Origin: ZC4RG29 sp964521255
GTDB lineage: Bacteria > Bacteroidota > Bacteroidia > Cytophagales > Cyclobacteriaceae
Assembly: GCA_964521255.1 (NCBI GenBank)
Contig: CAZFRM010000001.1
Coordinates: 310,001 to 374,000, forward strand
Direction of reading: 5' to 3'
DNA: 64,000 nt
Positions within the stretch are counted from its first letter, which is position 1, and each line of letters opens with the position of its first letter. The translations under genes were made by a program, and so were the position numbers. Positions 16,744 to 24,953 of the stretch are shown piece after piece. Under the pieces are notes generated by a model. That model saw only the letters and a program-made list of their open reading frames with translations. It ran no database searches and was not told the DNA's origin.

Positions 16744-17640
16744 ATGAAAAATTTTGCATTAATCGGCGTCGCCGGCTACATCGCTCCCCGGCATTTGCAA
16801 GCTATCAAACAAACGGGCAATAATCTCGTTGCCGCTTTGGACAAATCCGATACGGTAGGGGTAGTTGACAGTTACTTTCCGGAAGCTGATTTCTTCACTG
16901 AGTTCGAACGCTTCGACCGGCACATTGAGAAGCTTCGGAGAAAAGGAACTCAAATTGACTACGTAAGCATTTGCACTCCAAATTATTTGCATGACTCACA
17001 CATGCGATTTGCCTTGCGTCATCACGCAGATGCTATTTGCGAAAAGCCTTTGGTCTTAAATCCCTGGAATGTTGATGCCCTTGCAGAAATTCAAAAAGAA
17101 ACGGGCAAAAAAATTTATACCATTCTTCAATTAAGGCTTCATTCAAGCATAATTGCTTTGCGGGAAAAAATAAAGAATGGTCCGAAGGATAAGGTTTATG
17201 ACATTGATCTTCGGTACATTACTTCACGTGGTCATTGGTATCACATTAGTTGGAAGGGGGATCAATCAAAATCAGGTGGAATAGCCACCAACATAGGTAT
17301 TCATTTCTTTGATATGCTGATTTGGGTTTTTGGAGATGTGAAGGAGGTAAAAACAACTAAAATAGAAAACGATCATGCGGAAGGGTTCATTTTACTTGAA
17401 AAAGCTAGAGTGAAATGGTTTCTCAGCATAAACTATGATCACATTCCCGCCGATGTAAAAGCGAAAGGCAAGCGCACTTTTCGCACGCTAACGATGGAAG
17501 GACAGGAAATTGAGTTCAGCGAAGGCTTTACAGAACTTCATATTAAAAGCTATGAGGAAATTTTGAAGGGCAATGGATTTGGCCTGGAGGATGCAAGACC
17601 TTCCATAGAATTAGTTCATCAGATAAGATCAAGCAAATAG
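16744..17640 (+). CDS. WbpB/WlbA-like nucleotide-sugar 3-dehydrogenase (Gfo/Idh/MocA)
   Basis: NAD-dependent oxidation of the C3 hydroxyl of UDP-N-acetylglucosaminuronate, giving the ketone used by the aminotransferase. Rossmann motif [20 protein letters not shown], the conserved EKP in [14 protein letters not shown], and the catalytic-region [20 protein letters not shown] with the histidine are all visible. The R-G-H-W-Y loop is shared with WbpB/WlbA. At 298 residues it is close to the family length (about 310). It completes the A-E-D-B set. Confidence 0.88.
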   Translation: MKNFALIGVAGYIAPRHLQAIKQTGNNLVAALDKSDTVGVVDSYFPEADFFTEFERFDRHIEKLRRKGTQIDYVSICTPNYLHDSHMRFALRHHADAICEKPLVLNPWNVDALAEIQKETGKKIYTILQLRLHSSIIALREKIKNGPKDKVYDIDLRYITSRGHWYHISWKGDQSKSGGIATNIGIHFFDMLIWVFGDVKEVKTTKIENDHAEGFILLEKARVKWFLSINYDHIPADVKAKGKRTFRTLTMEGQEIEFSEGFTELHIKSYEEILKGNGFGLEDARPSIELVHQIRSSK

Positions 17641-17647
17641 ATATACT

Positions 17648-18526
17648 GTGAAAGGCATTATTCTCGCAGGAGGCTCCGGCACAAGACTCTACCCGGCCAC
17701 AAAAGCAATTTCAAAGCAATTGCTTCCAGTTTACGACAAGCCAATGATCTACTATCCTCTTTCGATTTTGATGCTGGCTAACATTCGCGAAATACTTATC
17801 ATCACTACACCTTCTGATAATCCATTGTTTAAAAATCTTTTAGGGGATGGATCTCATTTAGGACTTGCTATTCAATATAAAGTGCAGTCTTCTCCTGATG
17901 GGCTTGCTCAGGCTTTTCTGATAGGTGAAGATTTTATTAAAGATGATAATTGTTGCCTTATCCTTGGCGACAATATTTTTTACGGATACAATTTTTCATC
18001 TGTATTGGATGAGGCCGCTAATCTCACAAAAGGTGCAATAGTATTCGGCTATTATGTTAATGACCCGGAGCGTTATGGCGTTGTTGAATTCGATGAATTG
18101 AAGAATGTGATCAGTATCGAAGAGAAACCGAAACAACCCAAATCAAATTATGCTGTTACGGGGTTATATTTTTATGACAATTCTGTCGTTGAAAAGGCCA
18201 AAAAAGTCAAGCCATCAGCGAGAGGTGAGTTGGAGATTACTGACCTGAATAATCTATATCTGGAAGAGAAAAGTCTCACGGTAAAACTTCTCGGTAGAGG
18301 TATGGCCTGGCTGGATACAGGCACTCATCAATCTTTGCTTAACGCGTCAAATTTTGTTGAATCTATCGAAGAAAGACAAGGTTTAAAGATTGCGTGCCTG
18401 GAAGAGATTGCTTTTAGGAAGAGATTTATTACCGAGAAGCAGCTAACAAATCTAATTACTCCACTGCAAAAAAATCCCTATGGACAATACCTGCTAAAAG
18501 TCATTAAAGAATCAAAGATGGTATAA
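17648..18526 (+). CDS. rmlA: Glucose-1-phosphate thymidylyltransferase
   Basis: Makes dTDP-glucose from dTTP and glucose 1-phosphate. The nucleotide loop [41 protein letters not shown] and [20 protein letters not shown] are near-consensus, and the length of 292 is typical. The start is GTG. rmlB, rmlC and rmlD partners are not adjacent, so the dTDP-sugar made here is unclear; the 22406 reductase and 39521 aminotransferase are candidates. A dyad at 18517-18547 overlaps its stop codon and may terminate this transcript. Confidence 0.94.
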   Translation: MKGIILAGGSGTRLYPATKAISKQLLPVYDKPMIYYPLSILMLANIREILIITTPSDNPLFKNLLGDGSHLGLAIQYKVQSSPDGLAQAFLIGEDFIKDDNCCLILGDNIFYGYNFSSVLDEAANLTKGAIVFGYYVNDPERYGVVEFDELKNVISIEEKPKQPKSNYAVTGLYFYDNSVVEKAKKVKPSARGELEITDLNNLYLEEKSLTVKLLGRGMAWLDTGTHQSLLNASNFVESIEERQGLKIACLEEIAFRKRFITEKQLTNLITPLQKNPYGQYLLKVIKESKMV

Positions 18527-18547
18527 CCAAAAGAATCTAATACCATC
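18517..18547 (+). terminator. Weak dyad at the rmlA end
   Basis: GATGGTAT at 18517-18524 pairs with ATACCATC at 18540-18547 around a 15-base loop spanning the stop codon. There is no T-run after it, so termination is only a possibility. A new promoter-like box follows at 18579. Confidence 0.3.
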
Positions 18548-18578
18548 AAGCCGATGACCTGTATCTATACTTTTATCT

Positions 18579-18586
18579 TAATTTTG
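18579..18586 (+). promoter_or_regulatory. -7 box before the pseB-like gene
   Basis: TAATTTTG matches TAnnTTTG, 23 bases before the ATG at 18610, in the 83-base gap after rmlA. This is the largest gap in the first half of the cluster and may mark a second transcript for the nonulosonate block. Confidence 0.45.
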
Positions 18587-18609
18587 CATCCTCTAAAAAA
18601 AATAAGCCT

Positions 18610-19623
18610 ATGTTAACCGGCAAAAGTATCCTAGTAACCGGGGGGACAGGTTCCTTCGGAAAGAAATTTGTCGAAATCGTATTAAAAAGATTTCCAGGAA
18701 TAAAAAAACTCATTATTTATTCGCGTGATGAATTAAAGCAGTTTGAAATGAGTCAAATTTTTAGCGAGTCGAAATACCCATGTATTCGATACTTCATCGG
18801 TGATGTACGGGATGGCAAGCGGTTAAAAAGAGCTTGTGAAGGCGTGGATATCATTGTGCATGCTGCAGCTTTAAAGCAGGTTCCGGCGGCTGAGTACAAT
18901 CCAATGGAGTGCATAAAAACAAATATCCATGGCGCCGAAAATGTTATAAATGCAGCTATGGATTGTGGAGTGTCTGACGTCGTTGCTTTGTCTACCGATA
19001 AAGCAGCAGCTCCTATTAATCTGTACGGTGCAACAAAACTCTGTTCTGATAAACTTTTCGTTGCCGCCAATAACTTTAAAGGAGCACGAAGATTAAAATT
19101 TTCAGTTGTGCGTTATGGTAATGTGATGGGGTCAAGAGGATCTGTCATTCCATTTTTTCTAGCTAAACGAACAAGTGGGATTTTACCCATTACCGATCCA
19201 AACATGACTCGGTTCAACATTTCACTTGAAGAAGGTGTTGAATTAGTTTTGTTTGCGTGCGAAAATGCTTTAGGGGGTGAAATTTTTGTCCCTAAAATAC
19301 CATCCTACAGAATTACAGAACTAGCTGAAGCGATCAGCCCGGCTAGCAAAATTGAGATCGTGGGAATAAGACCCGGCGAAAAAATTCATGAAGAGATGAT
19401 TACAGAATCTGACTCAGTGACAACCGTAGATCTCGGGAGTTATTTTGCAATCTTACCCCAGAATCCATCTTGGAACATCGAAGAATATGTAAAAAGTAAT
19501 TGCGCCAAAAAGGTACCCTATGGATTTAAATACAATTCAGGGGAAAATACGGAGTGGCTTACAATTGAAAAGATCAGGGAACTTGTCAAAAAACATGTAG
19601 ATCCAACCTTTCAAGTAAGTTAA
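18610..19623 (+). CDS. UDP-GlcNAc 4,6-dehydratase (inverting), PseB-like
   Basis: Soluble SDR that removes water from UDP-GlcNAc and inverts C5, the first step towards pseudaminic acid or related sugars. Motifs: VTGGTGSFGKKFVEIVLKRF, YSRDELKQFEMSQIF, AALKQVPAAEYNPMECIKTN, STDKAAAPINLYGATKLCSD (YxxxK) and NVMGSRGSVIPFF. At 337 residues it matches PseB, not the membrane-bound WbpM forms. It heads a run of tightly spaced genes ending with NeuB and a GNAT enzyme. Confidence 0.9.
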   Translation: MLTGKSILVTGGTGSFGKKFVEIVLKRFPGIKKLIIYSRDELKQFEMSQIFSESKYPCIRYFIGDVRDGKRLKRACEGVDIIVHAAALKQVPAAEYNPMECIKTNIHGAENVINAAMDCGVSDVVALSTDKAAAPINLYGATKLCSDKLFVAANNFKGARRLKFSVVRYGNVMGSRGSVIPFFLAKRTSGILPITDPNMTRFNISLEEGVELVLFACENALGGEIFVPKIPSYRITELAEAISPASKIEIVGIRPGEKIHEEMITESDSVTTVDLGSYFAILPQNPSWNIEEYVKSNCAKKVPYGFKYNSGENTEWLTIEKIRELVKKHVDPTFQVS

Positions 19624-19626
19624 GTC

Positions 19627-20484
19627 GTGAAAGAAAAAATCGTTTTAGGAACCGTGCAACTTGGTTTGTCATACGGCATCAACAATGCTACTGGTAAACC
19701 GTCAGATAAGGAAGCGAATGAAATCTTAGATTTCGCATACCATCACGGGGTACGGACTTTAGATACTGCAGACGCATATGGTGATTCGCTTCAGGTGATT
19801 GGTCGATATACAACTTCCTCTGATAACAAATTCAAAATAATCAATAAATTCAAGATCGATTCAATTTCTCTTACTGATAAAGTTAATAGTAATCTTCACA
19901 GTCTAAATTACTCCTCACTCTATTGCTACATGTACCATCAATTTTCGGACTACAAGTCAGGTTTGGCTAGCAAAGAATTAGCGAAGTTAAAAGGGGGAAA
20001 AAAAATAGAAAAGACAGGTATCTCTATATACACAACCCATCAACTTGAGCAGGTTATTGACGATCCAGCTATTGATATTATTCAGCTTCCTGTTAACATG
20101 CTTGACCTCACTGCCAAAAAAAAAATCCTTTTAAAAAAAGCCAGGAGTAAAGGAAAAGAAATTCATGCCAGATCGATCTATCTTCAAGGGCTGCTACTGA
20201 AAGAACCCACTACGCTTACAGGAAACTTAATTGATTTAAAACCTTATTTGGTTAAATTAAATGAAATGGCCGCCTCAAGGCAAGCAAGCTTGAAGGTGCT
20301 GGCTCTTAATTTTGTAATTCTCCAAGATTATATTGACGCTGTAGTTTTAGGTGTTGAAACCGTGGATCAACTGCGAGAAAATCTACAAGCTGTAAATCCG
20401 ATGATGGATATTATGGCACTTGAAGTACCCGAAGTTGAAGCGAAAGATATTGAGTTACTAAACCCATCCAATTGGAAATTATGA
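19627..20484 (+). CDS. Aldo/keto reductase in the nonulosonate block
   Basis: TIM-barrel oxidoreductase of the AKR superfamily. The tetrad can be traced: D and Y in RTLDTADAYGDS, the lysine in FKIINKFKID, and the histidine in YCYMYHQFSD. The opening KIVLGTVQLGLSYGINN is that of the spore-coat/polysaccharide AKR group. GTG start, 285 residues. It sits between the PseB-like dehydratase and an SpsF-type cytidylyltransferase and overlaps the latter by four bases (ATGA). A role in reducing a keto-sugar intermediate is inferred; it is not part of the classical Pse pathway. Confidence 0.85.
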   Translation: MKEKIVLGTVQLGLSYGINNATGKPSDKEANEILDFAYHHGVRTLDTADAYGDSLQVIGRYTTSSDNKFKIINKFKIDSISLTDKVNSNLHSLNYSSLYCYMYHQFSDYKSGLASKELAKLKGGKKIEKTGISIYTTHQLEQVIDDPAIDIIQLPVNMLDLTAKKKILLKKARSKGKEIHARSIYLQGLLLKEPTTLTGNLIDLKPYLVKLNEMAASRQASLKVLALNFVILQDYIDAVVLGVETVDQLRENLQAVNPMMDIMALEVPEVEAKDIELLNPSNWKL

Positions 20485-21218
20485 TCACGGCGATCATACA
20501 GGCACGAATGAGCTCATCCAGGCTACCGGGAAAGGTGCTAATGAATTTTTCGGGGGATAGTATGCTTGGCCACATCATTGAGAGACTCAAGTATTCAAAG
20601 TTTATCTCAAAGATTATCGTCGCCACAACTTCAAGCACAGCTGACGATATATTGGTAGATTGGTTGAACGAGAGGGATGTGGTATCCTTCAGGGGTAGTG
20701 AGTCCGATGTATTGGGACGATATTATGAAGCGGCGACCCGTTACAATGCAAATCATATTGTTCGTATAACTTCAGACGATCCATTTAAAGATCCAGAAAT
20801 CATTGATAAGGTCGCACAATTATATTTCAGTGAAAAATTGGATTTCGCCTATAATAACAATCCTCCCACCTTTGCCGAAGGTCTTGACACCGAGATATTT
20901 TCTTATGAGGCTATTAAAAAGGCAAACCAAAATGCCAGTGACCCATTTGAAAGAGAGCACGTTACCCAGCATTTCTTCCGAAATCCTAAGGAGTTCAATC
21001 AAAAAAATATTGCAAGTCCATTCAATTATTCACATTTAAGATGGACCATCGACAATGAAGAGGATTTGAAGATGGCAAGCATTGTATACGAGAAACTATT
21101 TCAACGCGAAAAAATATTTTTAGCTCAAGACATCTTAAATCTTTTTGATCGAGAACCTGACATACCCCTTATTAACCAAAATGTCAAGCGAAGCGATATG
21201 TATAAAAACAGAACTTAA
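20481..21218 (+). CDS. SpsF-type cytidylyltransferase
   Basis: Nucleotidyltransferase of the CMP-NeuNAc/CMP-Kdo synthetase superfamily. The opening AIIQARMSSSRLPGKVLMNF is the SpsF form of the nucleotide loop, unlike the PARGGSK of NeuA/PseF. Further motifs are IIVATTSSTADDILVDWL, VVSFRGSESDVLGRYYEAA, VRITSDDPFKDP, PFEREHVTQHFF and LRWTIDNEEDL. 245 residues, in the family range. It likely activates the nonulosonic acid made by the NeuB enzyme as a CMP sugar. ATG 20481 overlaps the previous stop. Confidence 0.87.
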   Translation: MITAIIQARMSSSRLPGKVLMNFSGDSMLGHIIERLKYSKFISKIIVATTSSTADDILVDWLNERDVVSFRGSESDVLGRYYEAATRYNANHIVRITSDDPFKDPEIIDKVAQLYFSEKLDFAYNNNPPTFAEGLDTEIFSYEAIKKANQNASDPFEREHVTQHFFRNPKEFNQKNIASPFNYSHLRWTIDNEEDLKMASIVYEKLFQREKIFLAQDILNLFDREPDIPLINQNVKRSDMYKNRT

Positions 21219-21222
21219 TATT

Positions 21223-22401
21223 ATGAAAAGAATATCTGAACTAGAAAAAAAATATGTATTAGAGGCTTTAGATAATGGATTTGCCACGTCTCTCAATAGT
21301 GTATTTTGCAATCGGCTTGAAAAAGCATTCGGAGAAAAATTCAAATCTAACTATGCAATCAGCCACGTTAATGGAACAGCTACAATGCATACGGCGTTAG
21401 TTGCTCTTGGCGTGAGACCTGGCGACGAGGTCATCGTTCCTCCTCTAACTATGTCAAGTACGTCGCTTGCAGTACTTCACAACGGTAGTATACCGGTCTT
21501 TGCTGATGTAGATTCAAAGACTTTCAATATCGATCCTTCATCTATTAAGGAAAGGATTACTCAAAAGACAAAAGCCATCATTACCGTTTCTCTTTATGGT
21601 CTTTCACCTGATTACGATGAAATATTACAAATCTGCAAAAATAATAACCTCTATTTGATTGAGGACAATGCACAGTGCTTTCTTGGAACCTATAAAGGCA
21701 AACTTGTCGGAGAGTTTGGACATTTTGCAAGCTACAGTTTCCAGGCAAGCAAGCATATGACTTGTGGCGAAGGTGGAATGCTTACCACCTCAGATGACAA
21801 ACTTGCTGACTTGGCCCGAAGGTTCTCATCGTTGGGGTATGCAGGTGTGAGTGGAAAACAAGGAAAGATAACACGCAATGATATACAAGATCCGGCTTAT
21901 AACAGACATGTTATGCTTGGCTTTAACTATCGAATGTCTGAAGTACAGGCAGCAGTTTCATTAGGTCAGTTAGAACATCTGGATGAGCTGGTGAATCAAC
22001 GAATTAAAGTAGCCTCACTATTCAAGGAAGCAATCAAGGACAGTAAAGTGGTCGAACTTCAGCACGAACCAGAAGATTATAAGAATTGCTACTGGTCTTT
22101 TAGTTTGTTACTAAAAACGAATAATCCAAAAAAAGATTGGTACTCTTTTAAAGACAAGTTTCAGAAAAATGGCGGCGATGGATTTTATGCTGCCTGGAAA
22201 TTATCCTACCAAGAACCACTCTTCCAAAATGAGATCCAGCACATGCCGGGTATTTGGCAAAAATTTACACCTGGTCTATGCCCAACCGCGGAACATCTTC
22301 AGCTAAGAATGATCCAACTTAAGACTAATTACTGGAACTTAGAGGAGGCCGAGAAGCAGGCTGAGATTTTACGAAAAACAATTAAGGAATTCGAATCTTA
22401 A
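21223..22401 (+). CDS. DegT-family sugar aminotransferase in the nonulosonate block
   Basis: PLP enzyme of the DegT/DnrJ/EryC1 fold. It shows NGTATMHTALVALGVRPGDE, VFADVDSKTFNIDP, LIEDNAQCF, the PLP lysine in SFQASKHMTCGEGGMLTT, and FNYRMSEVQAAVSL. ATG 21223 gives 392 residues; an upstream ATG would run into the cytidylyltransferase. An enzyme here would be expected to aminate C4 of the PseB product (PseC/SpsC role), but the active-site lid is longer (WSFSLLLKTNNPKKDWYSFK), so the substrate may differ. Confidence 0.83.
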   Translation: MKRISELEKKYVLEALDNGFATSLNSVFCNRLEKAFGEKFKSNYAISHVNGTATMHTALVALGVRPGDEVIVPPLTMSSTSLAVLHNGSIPVFADVDSKTFNIDPSSIKERITQKTKAIITVSLYGLSPDYDEILQICKNNNLYLIEDNAQCFLGTYKGKLVGEFGHFASYSFQASKHMTCGEGGMLTTSDDKLADLARRFSSLGYAGVSGKQGKITRNDIQDPAYNRHVMLGFNYRMSEVQAAVSLGQLEHLDELVNQRIKVASLFKEAIKDSKVVELQHEPEDYKNCYWSFSLLLKTNNPKKDWYSFKDKFQKNGGDGFYAAWKLSYQEPLFQNEIQHMPGIWQKFTPGLCPTAEHLQLRMIQLKTNYWNLEEAEKQAEILRKTIKEFES

Positions 22402-22405
22402 AAGT

Positions 22406-23323
22406 TTGAAAAAAGTTCTTGTCACTGGCTCAACCGGAATGCTTGGATCGCAAATGATCCGAGAATTTGTCAAAGATAAGCGCTATGAAGTTTATGGCTT
22501 AGGCAGAAGTACTGATCCTGTTCTGCCTAAATCCTCTCAAATCATCATCGATTTATCAGCGCCATTCGACTGGAAGAATTTCTCTTTTCGTCCAGACATT
22601 ATCATTCATACAGCGGCCATAACAAATCTCGCATACTGCGAATCAAATCCAGCATCTGCCAGAATGGTGCATGTTGAATCAACTGGAGCGCTTGCCAAAC
22701 TCTTAAACAAAGAAGGCCAGTTCATTTACATCTCCACAGATTCAGTTTTCGATGGAGTGAAAGGGAACTACACTGAACTGGATATCCCTAATCCAATAAA
22801 TGTCTACGCCCGTACAAAGCTTGAAGGTGAAAAATCCGCGTTGCAAGAAAACCACGGGAAAACTTTAATTATTCGAACAAACATATACGGAATCCATATT
22901 CCACTAAGAAATTCTCTAGTTGAATGGGCTATAAAAGAGTGGCAGTCAGGAAAATCAATCACTGGTTATTCTGATGTTATCTTCAATGCCATTTTCACCG
23001 GTCAACTTGCGGGAATAACAAAGCACATAGTAGACAACGATCATAATTTTCAGCTACTCAATGTAGCCAGTAGTAGTTACATTAGTAAATATACTTTCTT
23101 GCAAACTCTTTTGAACTTTCTCAAATTTGAAAGTCAACTAGTAGTTTCAGCAAAAAGTAATGATACATCAACTTCAATTCAACGGCCTGCGAATACCAGT
23201 CTGAATACTTCGTTGCTTGCAACTTTCCAAAATGTTCCAACCCTGGAAATGGGGATTAAAGATTTAATTAACTTTATGCAGGCCGAGGGTGTTCTTGATA
23301 ATCTAACAAATCGATTAGCTTAA
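22406..23323 (+). CDS. RmlD-like NAD(P)-dependent sugar reductase
   Basis: Extended SDR of the dTDP-4-dehydrorhamnose reductase type. Rossmann motif VLVTGSTGMLGSQMIREF, IIHTAAITNLAYCESNPASA, STDSVFDGVKGNYTE, and YARTKLEGEKSAL with the YxxxK catalytic pair. TTG start at 22406, 305 residues. The core SDR pattern is intact, so it is likely active. Its place between an aminotransferase and NeuB suggests it reduces a keto-sugar intermediate in the same pathway; it could instead serve dTDP-sugar made with RmlA. Confidence 0.82.
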   Translation: MKKVLVTGSTGMLGSQMIREFVKDKRYEVYGLGRSTDPVLPKSSQIIIDLSAPFDWKNFSFRPDIIIHTAAITNLAYCESNPASARMVHVESTGALAKLLNKEGQFIYISTDSVFDGVKGNYTELDIPNPINVYARTKLEGEKSALQENHGKTLIIRTNIYGIHIPLRNSLVEWAIKEWQSGKSITGYSDVIFNAIFTGQLAGITKHIVDNDHNFQLLNVASSSYISKYTFLQTLLNFLKFESQLVVSAKSNDTSTSIQRPANTSLNTSLLATFQNVPTLEMGIKDLINFMQAEGVLDNLTNRLA

Positions 23324-23337
23324 TAAAATAAAAAACT

Positions 23338-24405
23338 ATGAAAACCATTAAAATTGGTAAGAGAACAATTGGTGAAAATCAACCTCTCTATTTTATTGCA
23401 GACATTGGAGCTAATCATGATGGAGACTTAAATCAAGCATTTAGACTAATTGAATTGGCAAAAGAGTCCGGTGCAGATGCTGCCAAATTTCAAAATTTCC
23501 AAGCCAGTAAAATCGTGAGCAAAGTGGGCTTTGAATCGTTGGGTGGTCCGCTGAGCCACCAGAAGGCATGGAAGAAATCGGTGTATGAGGTGTACGAAGA
23601 TGCTAGTGTCTCTTATGAATGGACTTCACTTCTGAGGAAAAAATGCGATGAGGTGGGAATAGAATATTTTACAAGTCCTTATGACTTTCAATCCGTAGAT
23701 CATGTCGATCCGTATGTGCAGGTTTATAAAATAGGATCGGGTGACATCTCATGGCCGGAAATCATTGTGCATATTGCTAAAAAAGGCAAACCTGTTTTGA
23801 TCGCAACCGGAGCATCTTCACTCGATGACGTAAAAAGAGCGATGAGCCTATTATCAGAACATACGAATGATATCGTGCTCATGCAGTGCAATACCAACTA
23901 CACAGCAAGTCTCCAAAACTTTAGGTATGTAAACCTTAACGTGCTAAAAAAATATGCAGAATTGTACCCGGATACAATCCTTGGGTTGTCAGACCACACA
24001 CCCGGTCATGCAACAGTTCTGGGTTCTATAGCATTGGGCGCACGTATTTTTGAAAAGCATTTCACAGACGACAACAATCGCGAAGGACCAGACCACAAGT
24101 TCGCGATGAACCCAACCACCTGGCGTGAAATGGTTGATCGTGCCAAAGAGCTTTATGCTTCGCTCGGCGACGGTATTAAACGTATTGAACCTAACGAGAT
24201 GGATGCCTCTGTCGTTCAAAGACGGTCACTTCGCGCCATGCAAGACCTTGGCCCTAATCATGTAATAACTGAAAGTGACCTCGAAGCACTTCGTCCGATT
24301 CCAAAAGACGGTATAGCGCCGTACGACCTGAGACAAGTGATTGGTCGCCGGCTTAAGTTGCCGATCAAAAAAGGAGAACATATAACGTTTAAGCATCTCG
24401 AATAA
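23338..24405 (+). CDS. NeuB-family nonulosonic acid synthase
   Basis: Condenses phosphoenolpyruvate with a six-carbon amino sugar to a nine-carbon sialic-acid-like sugar (NeuB/PseI/LegI/SpsE family). The TIM barrel shows YFIADIGANHDGDLNQAFRL, DAAKFQNFQASKIVS, EYFTSPYDF, YKIGSGDISW, LGLSDHTPGHATVLGSIALG and EKHFTDDNNREGPDHKFAMN. The C-terminal SAF (antifreeze-like) domain from about 285 has RSLRAMQDLGPNHVITESDL. 355 residues, full length. Which nonulosonate is made cannot be read from the motif set alone. Confidence 0.92.
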   Translation: MKTIKIGKRTIGENQPLYFIADIGANHDGDLNQAFRLIELAKESGADAAKFQNFQASKIVSKVGFESLGGPLSHQKAWKKSVYEVYEDASVSYEWTSLLRKKCDEVGIEYFTSPYDFQSVDHVDPYVQVYKIGSGDISWPEIIVHIAKKGKPVLIATGASSLDDVKRAMSLLSEHTNDIVLMQCNTNYTASLQNFRYVNLNVLKKYAELYPDTILGLSDHTPGHATVLGSIALGARIFEKHFTDDNNREGPDHKFAMNPTTWREMVDRAKELYASLGDGIKRIEPNEMDASVVQRRSLRAMQDLGPNHVITESDLEALRPIPKDGIAPYDLRQVIGRRLKLPIKKGEHITFKHLE

Positions 24406-24953
24406 TGATAAAAGGAAAAACTGTCGGCATAAGAGCTTTAGAGCGAGAAGAACTCCTGTTACTGAGAGATTGGAGAAACAACACATCGTTCCGAAAAAAT
24501 TTTCGTGAATTCCGGGAACTCAACATGGTTAACCAGGAAAATTGGTTTGCCAAAGTAAATTCAAGTCCGAATGACTTTATGTTCATGATCGAACGGCTGG
24601 AAGATAAAAAACCGCTTGGCGCTTGTGGGCTGTTGTATACAAACTGGGTCATCCGAAGTGCCGACGTTTCATTTTATATAGGGCATGAAGAGTCATACAT
24701 CGACAAACACGGATACGCAAAAGAGGCAGCTGCTCTTCTTTTCGAGTATGGATTCAATTCCCTGAATCTGAATAAAGTTTGGATGGAGCTTTACGAGTTT
24801 GATAAGGCTAAGTTAAATTTTTTTATGAAGGAATTCGATTTCAAAAAAGATGGCCAGTTGAGGGAAAATTGTTTTGAGGATGGTAAATATTGGAATTCCT
24901 ACATCATTTCCCTTCTTCGCAGCGAACGAAAATCAAGCAATCACAAATCTTGA
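24405..24953 (+). CDS. GNAT acetyltransferase, PseH/SpsD-like position
   Basis: Acetyl-CoA-dependent N-acetyltransferase of 182 residues. Visible are the beta-4/acetyl-CoA region ADVSFYIGHEESYIDKHGYA followed by AAALLFEYGFNSLNLNKVWM and a final YWNSYIISLL. This is the ribosomal RimJ-like GNAT type, as in PseH and SpsD. Its start overlaps the NeuB stop (TAATG) and its stop overlaps the next start (TGATG), so the three are strictly coupled. Acetylation of the amino sugar precursor is the inferred role. Confidence 0.83.
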   Translation: MIKGKTVGIRALEREELLLLRDWRNNTSFRKNFREFRELNMVNQENWFAKVNSSPNDFMFMIERLEDKKPLGACGLLYTNWVIRSADVSFYIGHEESYIDKHGYAKEAAALLFEYGFNSLNLNKVWMELYEFDKAKLNFFMKEFDFKKDGQLRENCFEDGKYWNSYIISLLRSERKSSNHKS

